A DNA stretch of 64,000 nucleotides, from the NCBI RefSeq assembly GCF_901709675.1, contig NC_051099.1:1552001-1616000 (forward strand). The letters run 5' to 3'. Of this stretch, positions 23,601 to 37,600 are shown piece after piece. The position numbers were made by a program, and so were the translations under genes. Positions within the stretch are counted from its first letter, which is position 1; every line of letters starts with the position of its first letter. The notes below the pieces were generated by a model. That model was not told where the DNA came from, made no database searches, and saw only the letters and a program-made list of their open reading frames with translations. This stretch comes from Syngnathus acus (taxonomy: Eukaryota; Chordata; Actinopteri; Syngnathiformes; Syngnathidae).

Positions 23601-25100
23601 GGTGGCAAACAATGAAAATGACATTAATTAGATTGCACCAGAGTATGAAATATTTTGGGGATTCAGATCAACCAACAGGCTTTAGTTTTTTTACCCTTGC
23701 AAGAACAACACATGATCAAATATTTTATTGTGATTTATTCTTTGCAAAAACGTCTGAAATACTCCGTCTGTCCGTCTGTATATTACCAGGGATCTTATTT
23801 CATGGAGGATTGTACCACCTTTGACGAAAACATCAGCGGGAATTCAATTCAATTTAATTTAATTAAACCTTTCCAATAGAGAATGGTGCCATATTACTGT
23901 TCATAAAAATAATTCTGCTGCCAGCCCTGCGCGATGGAGGATAATGTCAGACAAAGGGGCCGTCCCATTTTATATTCAGAGTTTAGGGATTTGGGTTTAT
24001 TATGACTGAAATGACAAAAAAATAAAACCAATGAAAAGTGTCTGTACATTTCTCAGTTTACGAATTATGACATAAAATGATGGGATCATTTTTTCGTACT
24101 ATTGTTCATATCTTGGTTGCAGGACTTAGACTATGCACCATTTTGGTTACCATGGCGGCTATTTATTTTTATCTTTAACTGTTTGATAGTAAATACGTCT
24201 GAATGTTGTTTTACAGTATTTGCCAATACATTTCTAATTGTGTGGGAAGTGGTGCTGATGTTTTATTTCGCTACATGAAAGGGTCAGTATATCAGAAACC
24301 GCTTTTGACACGATCTCAGCAGATTGTTCAACTGTCTTCAAATGCACACAAAAACATAAAAAAAAGTAAAGACTTTCATCCAAATCTAATGTACAAAAAT
24401 GCTCCCCCCTACAGACTGTGTCTTAAAAAACACATTTGCTTTCACATAAGAAAGCGAGACGTGACATCCACCACAGACACGACAAGGTTTATAACGATTG
24501 CAGCTTTTATGGTGTCATTATGGCAAAAGCAATGTGTATGCCCCCCCCCCCCCTTTGCAGATTAAATGAGGCTGTTGCAACATCAGCTCAATGTGTGGTT
24601 TGACACTTAGCGTGAATGCTGTTCAAAGGAGAAAAACTGTTTATGATGCTCGCGTGTAGGCAGGCTTGTGTATTTCTCCCACCTACAATATGTGATGCAC
24701 ACATCCATGTGGGCATATGTGCATCATATTCTGTAGGGGTGGGGGTGTGGGGGGGTGTATCTGGGTCCGTCCCTCCCGGCCCCCACATGGGATCTATGGT
24801 TAAAAATAGAGAAACTCAGACATCATATGAGACGCATTTTTGGCAGTGGCATCAAGAATGGGCTGCTCAATTAATCGAATTTTAATCAATCACGATTTGG
24901 GCTCCATACGATCTCAAAATTCATATAATCGACGACAAATTTGGTGTTTCCGTACCGTTCTGAGATGTGCATGCACAACTCAATCGCGACGCCCCCGCGT
25001 AGGTGGAGACGAAAGTTCATCAACTCATTCATATTATTTGCGGCCACTGAATAGTTTTGAAAGGCAGTTTACTTTCAATCAAGGATGCCATATGTATATA

Positions 25101-25400
25101 CACTACCGTTCAAAAGTTTGGGGTCACAAAATTGTTTGGGTGACCCCAAACCTTTGAACGGTAGTGTAAATATTATTATAATAAAATATTATGAATTAAA
25201 TATTATAAATTATATCTTATATTTGTATAAGATTATATATAATCTATGAATATAAGTATACATATATATTATAAGATTTTTTACACAGAAGATTATATAT
25301 ATAATCTATAAATAATTATCTAAATAAATATATACACTACCGTTCAAAAGTTTGGGGTCACCCAAAGAATTTTGTGACCCCAAACTTTTGAACGGTAGTG
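25101..25400. mobile_element. MITE-like element with nested palindromic ends
   Basis: Two 66-bp palindromes (25101-25166 and 25335-25400) with arms starting cactaccgttcaaaagtttg and running to ggggtca, and their complements, flank 168 bp of AT-rich DNA. The central spacers of the two palindromes are reverse complements of each other except for about one base, so they face each other as terminal inverted repeats. TA-rich flanks suggest a Tc1/mariner-type origin. No transposase frame is present. Confidence 0.8.
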
Positions 25401-26344
25401 TGTATATATATATATATCATCAAGAGCAGAGTTTTTCCAAGTCTGACTAGTGTATGCTTGTGTGTGAACCTACATTCAAACAATACAGGCACATTGAAAA
25501 CATGCAAAGAGAGTGTTGAAAGGATAACCAAGGGGATAAAGGACCCGGCGGCCTAGAGGTGATAGCTTCAAGTCCCCAGAGGCGCTCCAGGCGCTAAGCG
25601 GACCAGCCACTCCAAAGCAGCACTGCACGCTTGCTTGACATTGTGATCGATTGCACTTGAATTATCTTCACAGCAAATGTCAGGGTGTTTAACATGAAAT
25701 AAATATCAAATGCATTTGATTTTTCTTTGGATGGAGCTTATTTTCAACTTGCTGACTGGCTGCACACCGAAGACAGTGTATGTGCGCTCATTTAAATACG
25801 TAATGCGCTGTAGTATTAATCATGACTAATAATAAATTAAAAGCGTAGATTAGATCACGGGAAGGAAGGATGTAGTGTTTATCTCATTTGCAATCAACGC
25901 TATAGGTAAATTATCCATGCTAATTAGCGTCGTGCTAATCACATGGATGGGTTAAATGCAGAAATCAAATATTGCAGGGGATGTCAAAATTATTTCATGA
26001 CAAAGTCTTCATCTCTTATTTAGTTTGGGTTCCATCTTGTTTGGCAATATCATTAGGAACACCCGCAGACAAAAAAAAGTTATTTTGATTGAACGTTTTT
26101 GGGATGATCATAATATGGATGACTGAGAATCTACACACATGACGATTTTCTTTTTTAGCCAGCACATTGGGATTTTATTTTTCCCTAATGTGACAGCAAC
26201 TTCCAAATGGCTCAGGCAATTAAGCTAACGATGAACAATATATCTTTGTGGTTCTAATTTGTACAGTGGGCTAGTCTTTAACATGTCTGTGCAAGAGATG
26301 TGGCTTTGTATCTCTGTTAAAACATCTCGGTGGACTTTACAGTT

Positions 26345-26510
26345 TACTCGCGTGGGCTTGCGGGTACTCCGGCTTCCTCCCACATCCCAAAACAACACGC
26401 GCCTTAGGATAATTAAAGACTCTAAATTGCCCTTGGGTTTAAATGGGGATGCCAAATGCTTGTTTGTCCTGCCAGTTGCTGACCACCAGTAGCCCGACCT
26501 TGGCTGCGAT
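26345..26510 (+). mobile_element. Diverged SINE fragment (plus orientation)
   Basis: Matches the body of the complete SINE at 41327-41701 read in reverse: cgtgggctt..actccgg, cttcctcccacatcccaaaa, ctctaaattgccc, then aaatgcttgtttgtc. Head and tail are missing. Confidence 0.7.
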
Positions 26511-29048
26511 CTGCTCTCGCTCGCCGGCAAGTCTAACGAGACCAGAAACTGTATAGTTGGATATTTCACTCTTGCCATTTAAAATACATTCACATGGACA
26601 GCGCCGCCCACACTGTTGAGTCTCTGACCCTAACATCCATCCACGTTAAACTCTTCCATTAAGCACAAACAGACTAAAAGCATGCCCCACCCTCCCCTTT
26701 TTTTTTTTTTTTGCCATCTTTTTGTATGTTTGCCCCTATTAGCACAGGCCCTCCCGCAGGGATAAGCTGGACCAGAAGAGTCCCGTCTGTTTATGTGAGA
26801 GTGTGTGCAGGTGGATCCGTGTATGTGCCTTGTGCGAGAAAAGCGAACAAGTGTGTAAATGTGCCGTGGCAGCAGCAGCAGCAGCGCCGACTGACTGGAG
26901 GCTACTTTCATGAATAGCGCCATTCAGAGGGTGACGTGGAGGAAACCAATTTGCTGAAAACACTTCCTTCCATGAGGGGCCGCAGCTGGTGGATGCACTG
27001 GTGGCGGGATGCCGTGTGCGCGCGAATGTGTTTGTCTGCCATCTTAATTGCCCATCAGTGCCAAGCTTGAGGAGAAAGAAACACTTCCCTGTCATTGCTG
27101 GTAAATCCAAATCACTAAATGCGCCTTCCAAGTTTTTTTTTGCAAGTTGTGGCTTTTTAATGATCGTTCCATTACAGGCCAGCAAGTAGCGATCGGCGAT
27201 CTATCATTCTCCCCGGGCCCCCGGGGAATGGTTCCATCCTCCCGGGTGTCACTTGTTCTGTCTGCACGTGGCTGCGTGCTTGCGTGTGTTTGTCACGCAC
27301 GGCTGCATTTCTCAGTTCACGCTTAAGCGGAGACAGGCCGACTTTTATTCTTTCAAAGAGGAAAGCGCACTCAAGTCGCTTCCTGTTTTTCTGACTTTCA
27401 CCCGTGCTGCCGTTCCTCGGTTGATCTCCTTAATCGGCAAGTCAAGTAGTGTGTCGATTTGTAGGACAATATAGAGTGGGCAGTGCCATCTGGTCATTTG
27501 AATGATGTACAGTCGTCGTCGCCTCCACTAAAGAGGACAGATTGCTTCGCCCAGAGGTCAAACGTTCAAGAATTAGTCCCTCCTTTGAAGTCGCCACACA
27601 TTGAATTGGGATTAATCAGTCACAATGGAGTCCCTTAATGAAAAGGAACGGATTTACAGTGGTCCCTCAAGAAGTCATATCATTTGGATTTTTTGGGGGG
27701 AAAGTATACAAAAATGTCTATTTTTATATCCTAAATTAACATTGATTTATATTTACTGCACATTCCAAGCATCTTCATAATTAACTCAATCATGTATGAT
27801 GCATGAAATTTTTAGCAGCATAATGCAAAAAATAAAAACAGTATAATAAATAGCTTCAGAAAAATGATTCATTCCAGTCCTTGGTTCATTTAAATAAATT
27901 AACATAAAATAAAACCTAAATACTGTTTATGTTTTTTATTAACTTTTGTACACATTTTTTATTTAATGCTTTGGGATGACTGAAGAAAGACCACAATCAT
28001 TTTTAATCCGAGTTTGACTTGGGTTTTTGTTCAAACAAATCGAAAGCAGTCACAGGAACGCAGTCATTCACTAAAACGTATCTTTTTAAATTGGTGCCAG
28101 CCACCCTAAACCGCAGCAGCCCATTTTGCTGCAAAAATAAGTGAGATTTTTATATGTGGCTGAGTTTGACCAAACTTTGTTCGCTAAACAACAACTAAAA
28201 AAGCACAAAAAGAGGGAAGAGGTGGGAAGATCGGCGAGTGAAAAATGTCTCTCGCCGATGTCAGCTTCCCCCTGCTCTGACATATCAAAAAGAGAAAGAG
28301 GAGGAAGGAGGGGCAGGTGTGAGCTTGGAAGCAGAAGTTTTCAGACAAAGTTTCCAGCAGGCAACGCTGGTAGAGGTGGAACTGACAAAATTTGAAATCT
28401 CAGAATTTGGCCTGTAATGAGCTAGGGCTGTTACATCACTCTGCTACTGATGCCAACCGAGGAGGGAGGTGTTGCCTATCGGACTGGACCAACTCTGTGA
28501 ATTATTAACGTTGAAAACTTTTCATAGACATGCCTGGAAATACAGCGGCACTTTAAAATGTTGGACACACTTTCTCATTCAATAGCATGAGAAAATGTAT
28601 TCAAACTTTGAACTGGTTCTGTCAGAAAGTGAATGTTTTATCATGACAATTTCAACCTGGATTGTTTTTTTTAATTACACTGGTCAACAGCAAATTTTAA
28701 TCAGAGATGGCATTTTGTGTTCCTGATGGCTTTGACTTTTTTCCTAGCACATTTGGTTTTTGAGATATTTTATTGATTTCAAGTTTAAAAATCTTGCGCA
28801 TTGCAAATTTTAATGATTAAATCCAGTTGTATTGTACTTTGAAGTAAAATGCAACTATACGTATTTAACAAATACCCTGTGCTGGATTTTTTGGACTCAA
28901 ACGATTATGCAGAGGATGACATAATAGTTTAACATTGTGCTTTTGCTCTATTTGTTTTTCAGGGACACCGTCTGAATGCGGGGAAGGGCAACATCACACA
29001 GATGCAACTCCATAGACACACATACAAGAGTGTGACCTCACCATTCAT

Positions 29049-29168
<120 letters not shown>

Positions 29169-32100
29169 TGATGGCATGGCGAGAAAGTCTCTTATAATGC
29201 ATTGTACGTCCCTTTTTAAGTTTACTTTCAAACCACAACAAAAACAAAGTGTCTTTATAGTCAATGCCAATTTAAGCCTGAGATGGGACTATTGATGATG
29301 TTGAATGATAGCAAGGCGGAGGAGCAGCAGGCTCTGCTTAACTTTTGTCATGCATGTCCACACTCGGTTCATGAAATTCTGCACACGTTCATCATCGCAT
29401 ATTCATTTTCTCTTGTCCTTTATTTATTTAGTCATTTAATTTTTCGATGGAATGAGTGTACTCCACGTAATGGGCTGACTTATCCTCTCCAATTATCACT
29501 TCAAACTCAATCACATCATTTCCCCCGGTGGCTGGCAGCAAAGAGGACAGGAGGGAAGATCTTTAAAACAAAACATTTTCAAGTGGCGTGCTTCCACGGC
29601 ACAAATGTTGAACATTTGGGCTTTTCATTTGCAAAATGGAAAAGGCAGAACCTGGATTTAACTCATTAAACAGGCATGCATTGGGCAAATACTGCAGGGC
29701 AGGGTGTTTAACACCAACTAATGCAAATGAGCGCTGATTTATATATGTATAAAAAAAATATAACAATCAACACACACCATTACACACATATGCACACACA
29801 CGAATATAGTCGCAAGATTGTTATATATACACAGTTATGGTTAAAAAAAAAATAAAAAAAAATAGTATTACCTGAGTAGAGTGAATGAATAGGTTTTCCT
29901 ATCTGTATATTGATTTCTACCTGACGATGCATGCATGTAAGTCCAATTGGGAAAGTGTGGGCATGTGCGTTGTCTAACCCCAACCCTAACTGTAACCCTG
30001 CTAATAAATGGTGAAACAAAACCAAGCCACGGTAAATGCATGCAGTCATTTTGGGGGGGCTGGAAGTCTGATTATAAAGAGTTCTATAAAATACCTTAAA
30101 AGAAAAAGGAAAAAAACCTTAACAACAGAGCGCACAGTACTGTTCATACACCCAAGCTTCTCTATATCTAAGCAACGGCGTATGCACACTTGAGAAAATG
30201 ATGATTGTCATTCCTCTTGAAAAATGTATCCAATTATCACGCTTTTTTTTTTTTCTATAAAACGTGTTCTCCAGTTCTTAATTAAGAAGACAGCTTCTGG
30301 CTTCTTGTTCTCATTTAACAAGGAGCAAAAAATAGAAACCTCAACCCAGAATCATCAATTATCCAGAATGTCAAAACATGTTCATTAGTAATCCACTTGT
30401 GTGGATTATGCCTAGTTTACAATTAAGTGGTAGCATGTTGTGCTGTGTAAATGTGCGCTGCTTCACCACATTCATCCTCCTGTAACTTTTTTTATTTCCT
30501 CATTAAAGTCTCTTCTATTAACACAGGCACCTTTTCAAATGACAACTCTCAACACAATGTCCCAAAAGATATGCACAAACACTACGACTGGATATTAATA
30601 ACTTTCTAGAAATCCCATACACATATAACTTATTGATGAAATAAAATATGACGTTGTACTCTTACTGCTAGTACTAACAACAATAATATTAATAACAATT
30701 ATTATCCTATTCACAGGTTTCTTTTATTCCTCTTAAGTGCATATGTTGGCATGATGAATGTATGATAAATGTATGATGTCTACTGTGTAGATCAGAGTAG
30801 ATGTGATCAAATTACATAGTTCTTTTATTTGATGACTTTGGTCTTGAGATGCACAATAATGTCACGCGTTACACAATGACGATAAAGGCATATAATCATA
30901 ATTGTAATCATTAAAAAATGTACAAGTGTGGTTAATTAGATTAAATTAGGGAGTCAATTTCCTCACTATTTTTATTAGTGTCTGTAGCAGTTGTTCAACA
31001 ATTTGATTTATTGCAGATATTAATCATTACACTTTTAAAATTAACTATTTATTTTTATTTATCACTTGTAAATACTGTTCAATTGATTAATCACCCATTT
31101 TTGTCATTGTAATTATTTGGATTTTAATTTGACACTATTTGTTTTTTACTCACACTATTGCATGCACTTTTTAATTTTACATTTCTTTTATATTTTTCCA
31201 CTTTATTTTACACTAATTTGGCCCTACATAGAGATTGTACCATGATAGAAACAAATCATTTGAACTTAAACACCTTTCTGAATCATACAGTGCAACAACC
31301 TCCATGTCTTTGCCAAGAGCTTCTCATTATGTCTAATAGGGCTGGCATTTTAAAAGCGCCAAGAAAAAGTATACATTGATGTGGCTAAAAGCAATTTACT
31401 CCTCTACAAAAGGTATTTTTCTCCACGTAACCTCTTTGCTCTGCTCTTTTTTGTTGATGGGGGGGTGGCTAAAGAGATCATTGGTTGTCCTCCTAATGCA
31501 TCCTTTGTGACCTTCCATCTCCAGCAAAATAAAACGTTAGAAAAAGAATTATAAGGAAGAAATGGATGAATAGTACACATATATGTGTGTTTGTATTTAT
31601 TCCCGATTATTGGATGTACCCATGACTGCACCTCCAGGAAAAGCACACTTGCACATACAAAGTTACAAACTCCATTGAATACAGAGAATTAACCCCAAAA
31701 TTTATATTCTGTGGTTTTTTTTAAACACTTTGTCGTCACTGTCACAATTATGATATTGATACTTTCATTTTCCACAATATCATGGACCCTAATGACATTT
31801 TGCATTAACCTGTGTCTAGGTAAAGGCAATATTTGAATGCAAAGTGAAATCCTGCTTGATAATAAGCTGCACTTGTAAATGTTTTCGAGTCACCACAAGC
31901 CTTTGTACTCCAGGCAGCTCTATTTTTTTTCCCCCTGCAGCATTGGAAAAACAATTTGTGGTCCCTGTTGAGTGAACGTTTTCCCCACTAGAATGCTCAA
32001 TAAAGTCAACATTATTTTTGCTGTCCCACTTTGTACAAAAACTACAAGAATGACAGAGAAAACTGTTGCAAAGTGTTTCTTTCCAATGGGGAGCTTAGAG

Positions 32101-34604
32101 ACAAAAAACAGTAAATCGAACCAAGTAAGATTCAACAAAAATGTAGGAGTCGAATGTAGTTTTAAGTTGTAATATCACCAATTACCACTAGCTGGCAGAC
32201 ATCTTAGTTGTGCTTACACCGGCTTTTATCCTGTCCGATACAACATCGGCAGAACTAATATTTTTGGGGTGAATTTGGAACGATATGGAGGACAAACATA
32301 GTAGCACAATAACATTAAAATCTTGAGTGAGTTGATTTTTCTGAGAAATTTGTTGTTGTTGTTTTAGTTCAGCAGTTTTATGCCAACCATGAATATTAAT
32401 TTTATGCAAGTGAGCAGGCAGGGGAGGCTCCCACCCCCCGACCACAAATACGATATATTTTTCTTTTTTTAGTTTCTGAATAAAGACAGACAGAGATATA
32501 TATGGTGCATCCATCAAGTATCAGTAACTGCCTTCAATAAAAATGAATGATATTGACTCATCATGATTAATACACTTGGAAAACTCGAGAACAAATTGTG
32601 GCACTGAAAGACCACTACAGCCTTGTGACTGCTCTTACGTAATAAACAGATTAGCTTAACACAATACTGTATGCATAAATCTATATGCATGCATCCACAC
32701 GCACACATGCTTTAGAGCAAACTAAGAACTTCATCGGTTTAATTCACTCAACCTATTGTGCTTCAATCCAATTTGACTCAAACGTCATGTTTGTTATGAA
32801 CATGGATGCATGTATTTACTGGCCTCTCTCAGTCTGGGTCACAAAAGTGTAGAGTGCCACCTATTGGTGGTGCACAGCCACCTCTCTAACAGCCTTCTCT
32901 TCATCCACATCCCGTCCCACAATGATGCATGGTGGCACTCGACAACTCCTACACACTGACTCACCATATGTTCTTTTTTTGGAGGGCATAGAGAAGACCC
33001 ACACAAACATTTATGCACGCAAACTGACATGCAGGGGGAGGAGTATGAAAAGGGGAAAAAAAATCTGATTATATGTGAGGCCACCATGCTATGATTTTTC
33101 ACTATTCCCAATATGTTAATTCATATTTAATTAGAACACAACAACAAGCCATGCATTCCCCCAATAAAAGTGTAATCTGTTCATTATTTTTACTTATAGA
33201 ACATTTTAGAGCGTGCCGGTCCCTTTATGCCTCACGAAAAGTTTTACCTTTAATTTTGCACAGTATGTGCAGACTTATAAAAGCCTACAAGGCAGACTTT
33301 ACACCCAAACTCAGTGAGCGACCGCGAAGTGAGAAACTATTACTTCCTACGGGGCCTGTGATAACTGAACATCACTTTTAATTCACCCCTCCAGCTTGGC
33401 GGTGGCGGTGAGAATCAACTTTTACAGCACAGGTCATACTTGTGTGGGCTGCGGGAAGAAAATAAGAAAAGTGTCTTTCTCCCAAGACCTTTGACCCTTG
33501 CCCCAGGAGGATTATACTGAACCAAGACGCCTACTCAACAGCTGCTGTTATGCTCCTCCACTTTGGAAGAATGCCAAAAAGAACAATACAGCACCAACGT
33601 GTCGCCATGAACAGCGGACGTTATAGTAACCATCATTAAATTGTCATCTTTTGCATCTGATTGGTTAACCAAGAGTAGAGGAAACAAATGAGGAAAAACG
33701 CTTGAAGTGAGATGTGCAGAAAACAGAACCAGAAGGATCACTACCCTCGCCTCTCCAAATGTGACTCTCGAACACAAGCAGTGGTGTTTTATTCGGCCCG
33801 GAATGCAACGACTGTCAGTCATTTCATTTGTTTCCATCTCCTTCTCCTAGTGAAGGATGTATCACGGTGTCGTGCTCACATCTCCACTTCCATTTGCTGG
33901 TGACAGCTCGGTGCGTGAGACAATGGCGAAGAGCTTTCAATTGCTGTGAAGAATCACGACTCGTCACATTTCAGCTGTATGGAATAAGAAGAGCAGTGAT
34001 CCGCAAAAAATCTTTTTCTGGTTGGCGCACGGGCCCGGAAAGTGTTAATTGTTATTAACAATGTCACATTCGGCAATGGAAACGAAGAATTGGCTTACTG
34101 AACCAAATATCATCTATCCATAGTATCTGTCTGTCTTCACAGTTGCGGAGGTTCTGGGTAGCCCTTTTGTGTGTAATAGTAACCTCAGTTATAAGTGGAG
34201 CGAAAGGTCATTCCTGCTTAATTTGATGAGGAACTTCCTGTTCCGATTAGACCTACACTGAGGGGCTGTTTAAAAATAACCACACGGAATCTGTGACAAA
34301 TGACCTCCTTCCACACACGCTGGCGCTCGGCACACACAGAAAGCCAAAAGTGAGTGTGTTTAATAGAAGATGAACAGCTTGGATTAAGTCGTGTTTTTTT
34401 TTTTTTTTTCCATCTTCAAAAAATTAACAAGGTTAAAAAAAGATTTGTTTTTTTCCATTTGCAATGACTGTGACCATCGGAACTAACATTAGGTGTATGT
34501 AAACATCAAGCCAATTCATTCCAAACAGGCGGACATGCATTGTGTACACTTGAGCTATGATTGTCCGCAAACTCCTGACATTGCGGTAAAAGCATGAAAG
34601 AAGC

Positions 34605-34625
34605 AAGAGAGAGAGAGAGAGAGAG
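34605..34625. repeat. (GA)n microsatellite followed by a G run
   Basis: About ten GA units followed by a G8-9 run and an A run, a local polypurine tract. Confidence 0.8.
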
Positions 34626-37600
34626 GGGGGGGAAAAAAAACATTCATAGCGAGGATTAGCGCAGTAGGAGGGGAGAGTGTCACGGGGTGGGAGAGAAAGA
34701 ATGACAGGGAAAGCCAATCTGTACCTAGAGAGGAGTCGTGGCTATTAAGCAGTTTGCTGTGACCTCGACATGGAGATTAAAGTGCAGATACAGAGTAGCG
34801 TTGTGCAGATGTGCTTGCACATTAATCCACACAAAATGGACGGAAGAAACACGCTAACTATGATATATATGCTATTTAATGAGAGGACCAGGGGCATGCA
34901 CAGCTACCACGCTCATCACCTAACCTGGTCACTGACATGCCATCAAATGATTTCAAGCCATTTATCGCCAGTGGCGACCGTACGTGGCCACCATGATTTT
35001 TGAATGAAACGTCTCCAGCCAGGCTGTTTGGCAGCATGCAGTCAAGGGGAAGAGCATTTTATGGCCAGGAGATGCTGCCTGCTGCCTTTATGGTGGTGAC
35101 AAGTCAATGCTTTTCCAATTAAATCTTGGCATTTTGGAATATTGTAAAGCAGTCAGGGAAGAAGCCCACTAAAGCGGTTGGCTGGATAAGTTACGTCATC
35201 CAATGTCAAAGCACATATAGAACGACGACCTATGTAAATTTAGAGTCTACACTTAACCTAATAAAAATGCGCCTTTAAATTTCCATTCAACACCGCTAAG
35301 AAGATTAATGATATGCTTAATGCTTTATTGATTGACTATAATATACGTTAATGAAGAACTCACTGGGGTTCGTTGACAAACTACATGCGTGATGAGCCGG
35401 TAGTAAACATGGTTCCGTTGGATTTTAAACATATGGAGGAGAACTGGGGGTGGGAGCGTGGCACAAATATGCGACCTGAAGAAGGTGAACTCTAAATCTC
35501 CATGGTAACCTAGCCGAAGAGTTTAGCCGTTCCATCTGTTCCTTCGCCAACTTTGAGTTGAGATCCTCCTACAACTATCTGAGAATTGCTTTGAAAGTTA
35601 TCAAAAATATATTATAAGCTCACACAATAAAACATCCCATCAAAACATTCAAATGAGACAATTCCCATTCATTTGATTACTTAACGATTAATTTTATGCT
35701 TTGTAATAATGTGACTGGCTTGAAAAAAACGCCTTGTACAAAAAGGTATTTAATGACATCATTAGTCTGGTTAAAAGCGGGTAAAGCTCAGTGTTCAGTG
35801 GAGCACGTTCTTCATCCCATGGAGAGAAAGAACTGAATTAGCAAAAAGTAGAAGGAACAATAACAGATGGTTGGCTAAAAGTGGCTATTTGGCTGAGTGG
35901 ATTGATGCCTTCCTGCAGTCTTGGATGACTCAAACACTTTTAGATCAGATATGGCAAAACTAAAATAACAACTAAAATTGTTTTCAAAATGATTGATGTG
36001 GAAAACCTTATAAAAGGGTGATGAGTCACTTTGCCTCCATTTAAAACAGAAATCAAAAGGACTATTATGGAGTATTATGGGGGGAAAAAAAGATTATTAT
36101 TATAAGATTATTATATTATGTTAAACGACTTCATAACCGGTTTGGAAATCATTTACAAAAATTACCTGAGGCTATTCATTTTGTAAATTTAATTGGTTGT
36201 GGTACTTTTGGGTCACTATATCCTGTTAGAAAGGGAAAAAAATGTCCCTACCGCATCACAGATTGACGTCATCGGTCACACACCAAATATCAATAGTTAA
36301 TTATTTTTCTTAATGGAGCGTTAGCCAACACAACGCAGATGTGTTATTTAAATCCCAGTCAGAGGGCCCACCCTCGCGGAAACTCCCAGCGGAGAGCCGT
36401 AATTCCGGCTACACTTCAAGTAAATGTGTTGCTTTTCCAGCTGAGGGCTCAGCAGTTAGTCACTTAGGCGTGACGATACATGTTGCTATCCATGTTAAAG
36501 CTGACGACTTTGACGATTAATCGGAGTCCCTCGTGTCCTCGTGACACCTCATCCTGCTGCAGTCAACAGCCAGCCATTGACACAAAGACAACTGAAAATG
36601 ATGCTCTTAGGTAGTTCTTAAAGGATATACGCAAAGTTGAAATGAATTAGTCTTTTTTTTTTCCTCCAGTCCCACACTTTAATTAAATGAGATAGTGAAT
36701 GCGTATGAATGAGTAATCTCATACAATACACAGAACTGTAATGACATTCAGTAATGCGCAAACCTTGGCTAAAGGCAGGTTAATATAAATTGAACACCCC
36801 CATCGATAACAGCCCTCCCACATATACATTCCATTAATCCTTCATAATGAGGCGTTGATTGACATAATTGGAGAACTTTGGAGAACAATCTTACTCAACT
36901 CAGCAAAAATATAAAATATATAAAATAAAAATACAGGATTATGCATCCATGAACATATTTCATCTTTCATTATTGTGAAATTAAATATATTAATATCCGA
37001 TCCAGGATTCATAAGTGCATTAGCATTTGCTCAGAACTAAAACTAATTTCAAGTGTTAAAGGGTCACGTTGTTCTGTTTTAGTGGCATCTTCAAAACAAC
37101 AACAAAAAAAGCTTCTTGATGGCGGAACTAAGACAAAAATAAAACCTCATTATAAGGTTTTATTTTACAACAAAACCCAATCCTTTTTTTAGAGTCAAAA
37201 CGTAATTGCTTGGTTCTGAAACTGTGATGAAAATACCAAATTAGAAAGTGAATTGGTTGATTTCCCTAGCAACCGTATCCTAAAATGTCTCCTTTATCAA
37301 ATATGAAAACCAATTTGTAATTTAACACTCAGTGAGTTTAAGATGACTGAGGAAGACAACATAGTGAACGCGTTTAAAGAGAACTCAATCGTCACTGGGA
37401 CATTTTTGTTGCTGGAGGTCACAGGGTGGACTTTGTGTATACAACAAAATTGCAGCAGTGGGTGGATTTGCATGACCAAATTGAAAGCAACGTCTAAATA
37501 ATCCCTTTTGTGCTCACAGTACGATGAGGATTGACCCCCCCGATATTAATTAAACAGCATTTTTCATAATCCCTTTCTCCGGTGAAACACAAGAGGGAGC

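Noticed and set aside
26739-27185. 148-codon minus-strand open frame
   Set aside because: Low-complexity Ala/His stretches from a CAG/CTG run and CA-rich DNA, no domain and no splice context. Judged to be chance.
29965-30000. Telomere-like string (taaccccaaccctaactgtaaccctg)
   Set aside because: Only about four imperfect units; too short and degenerate to call an interstitial telomeric repeat.
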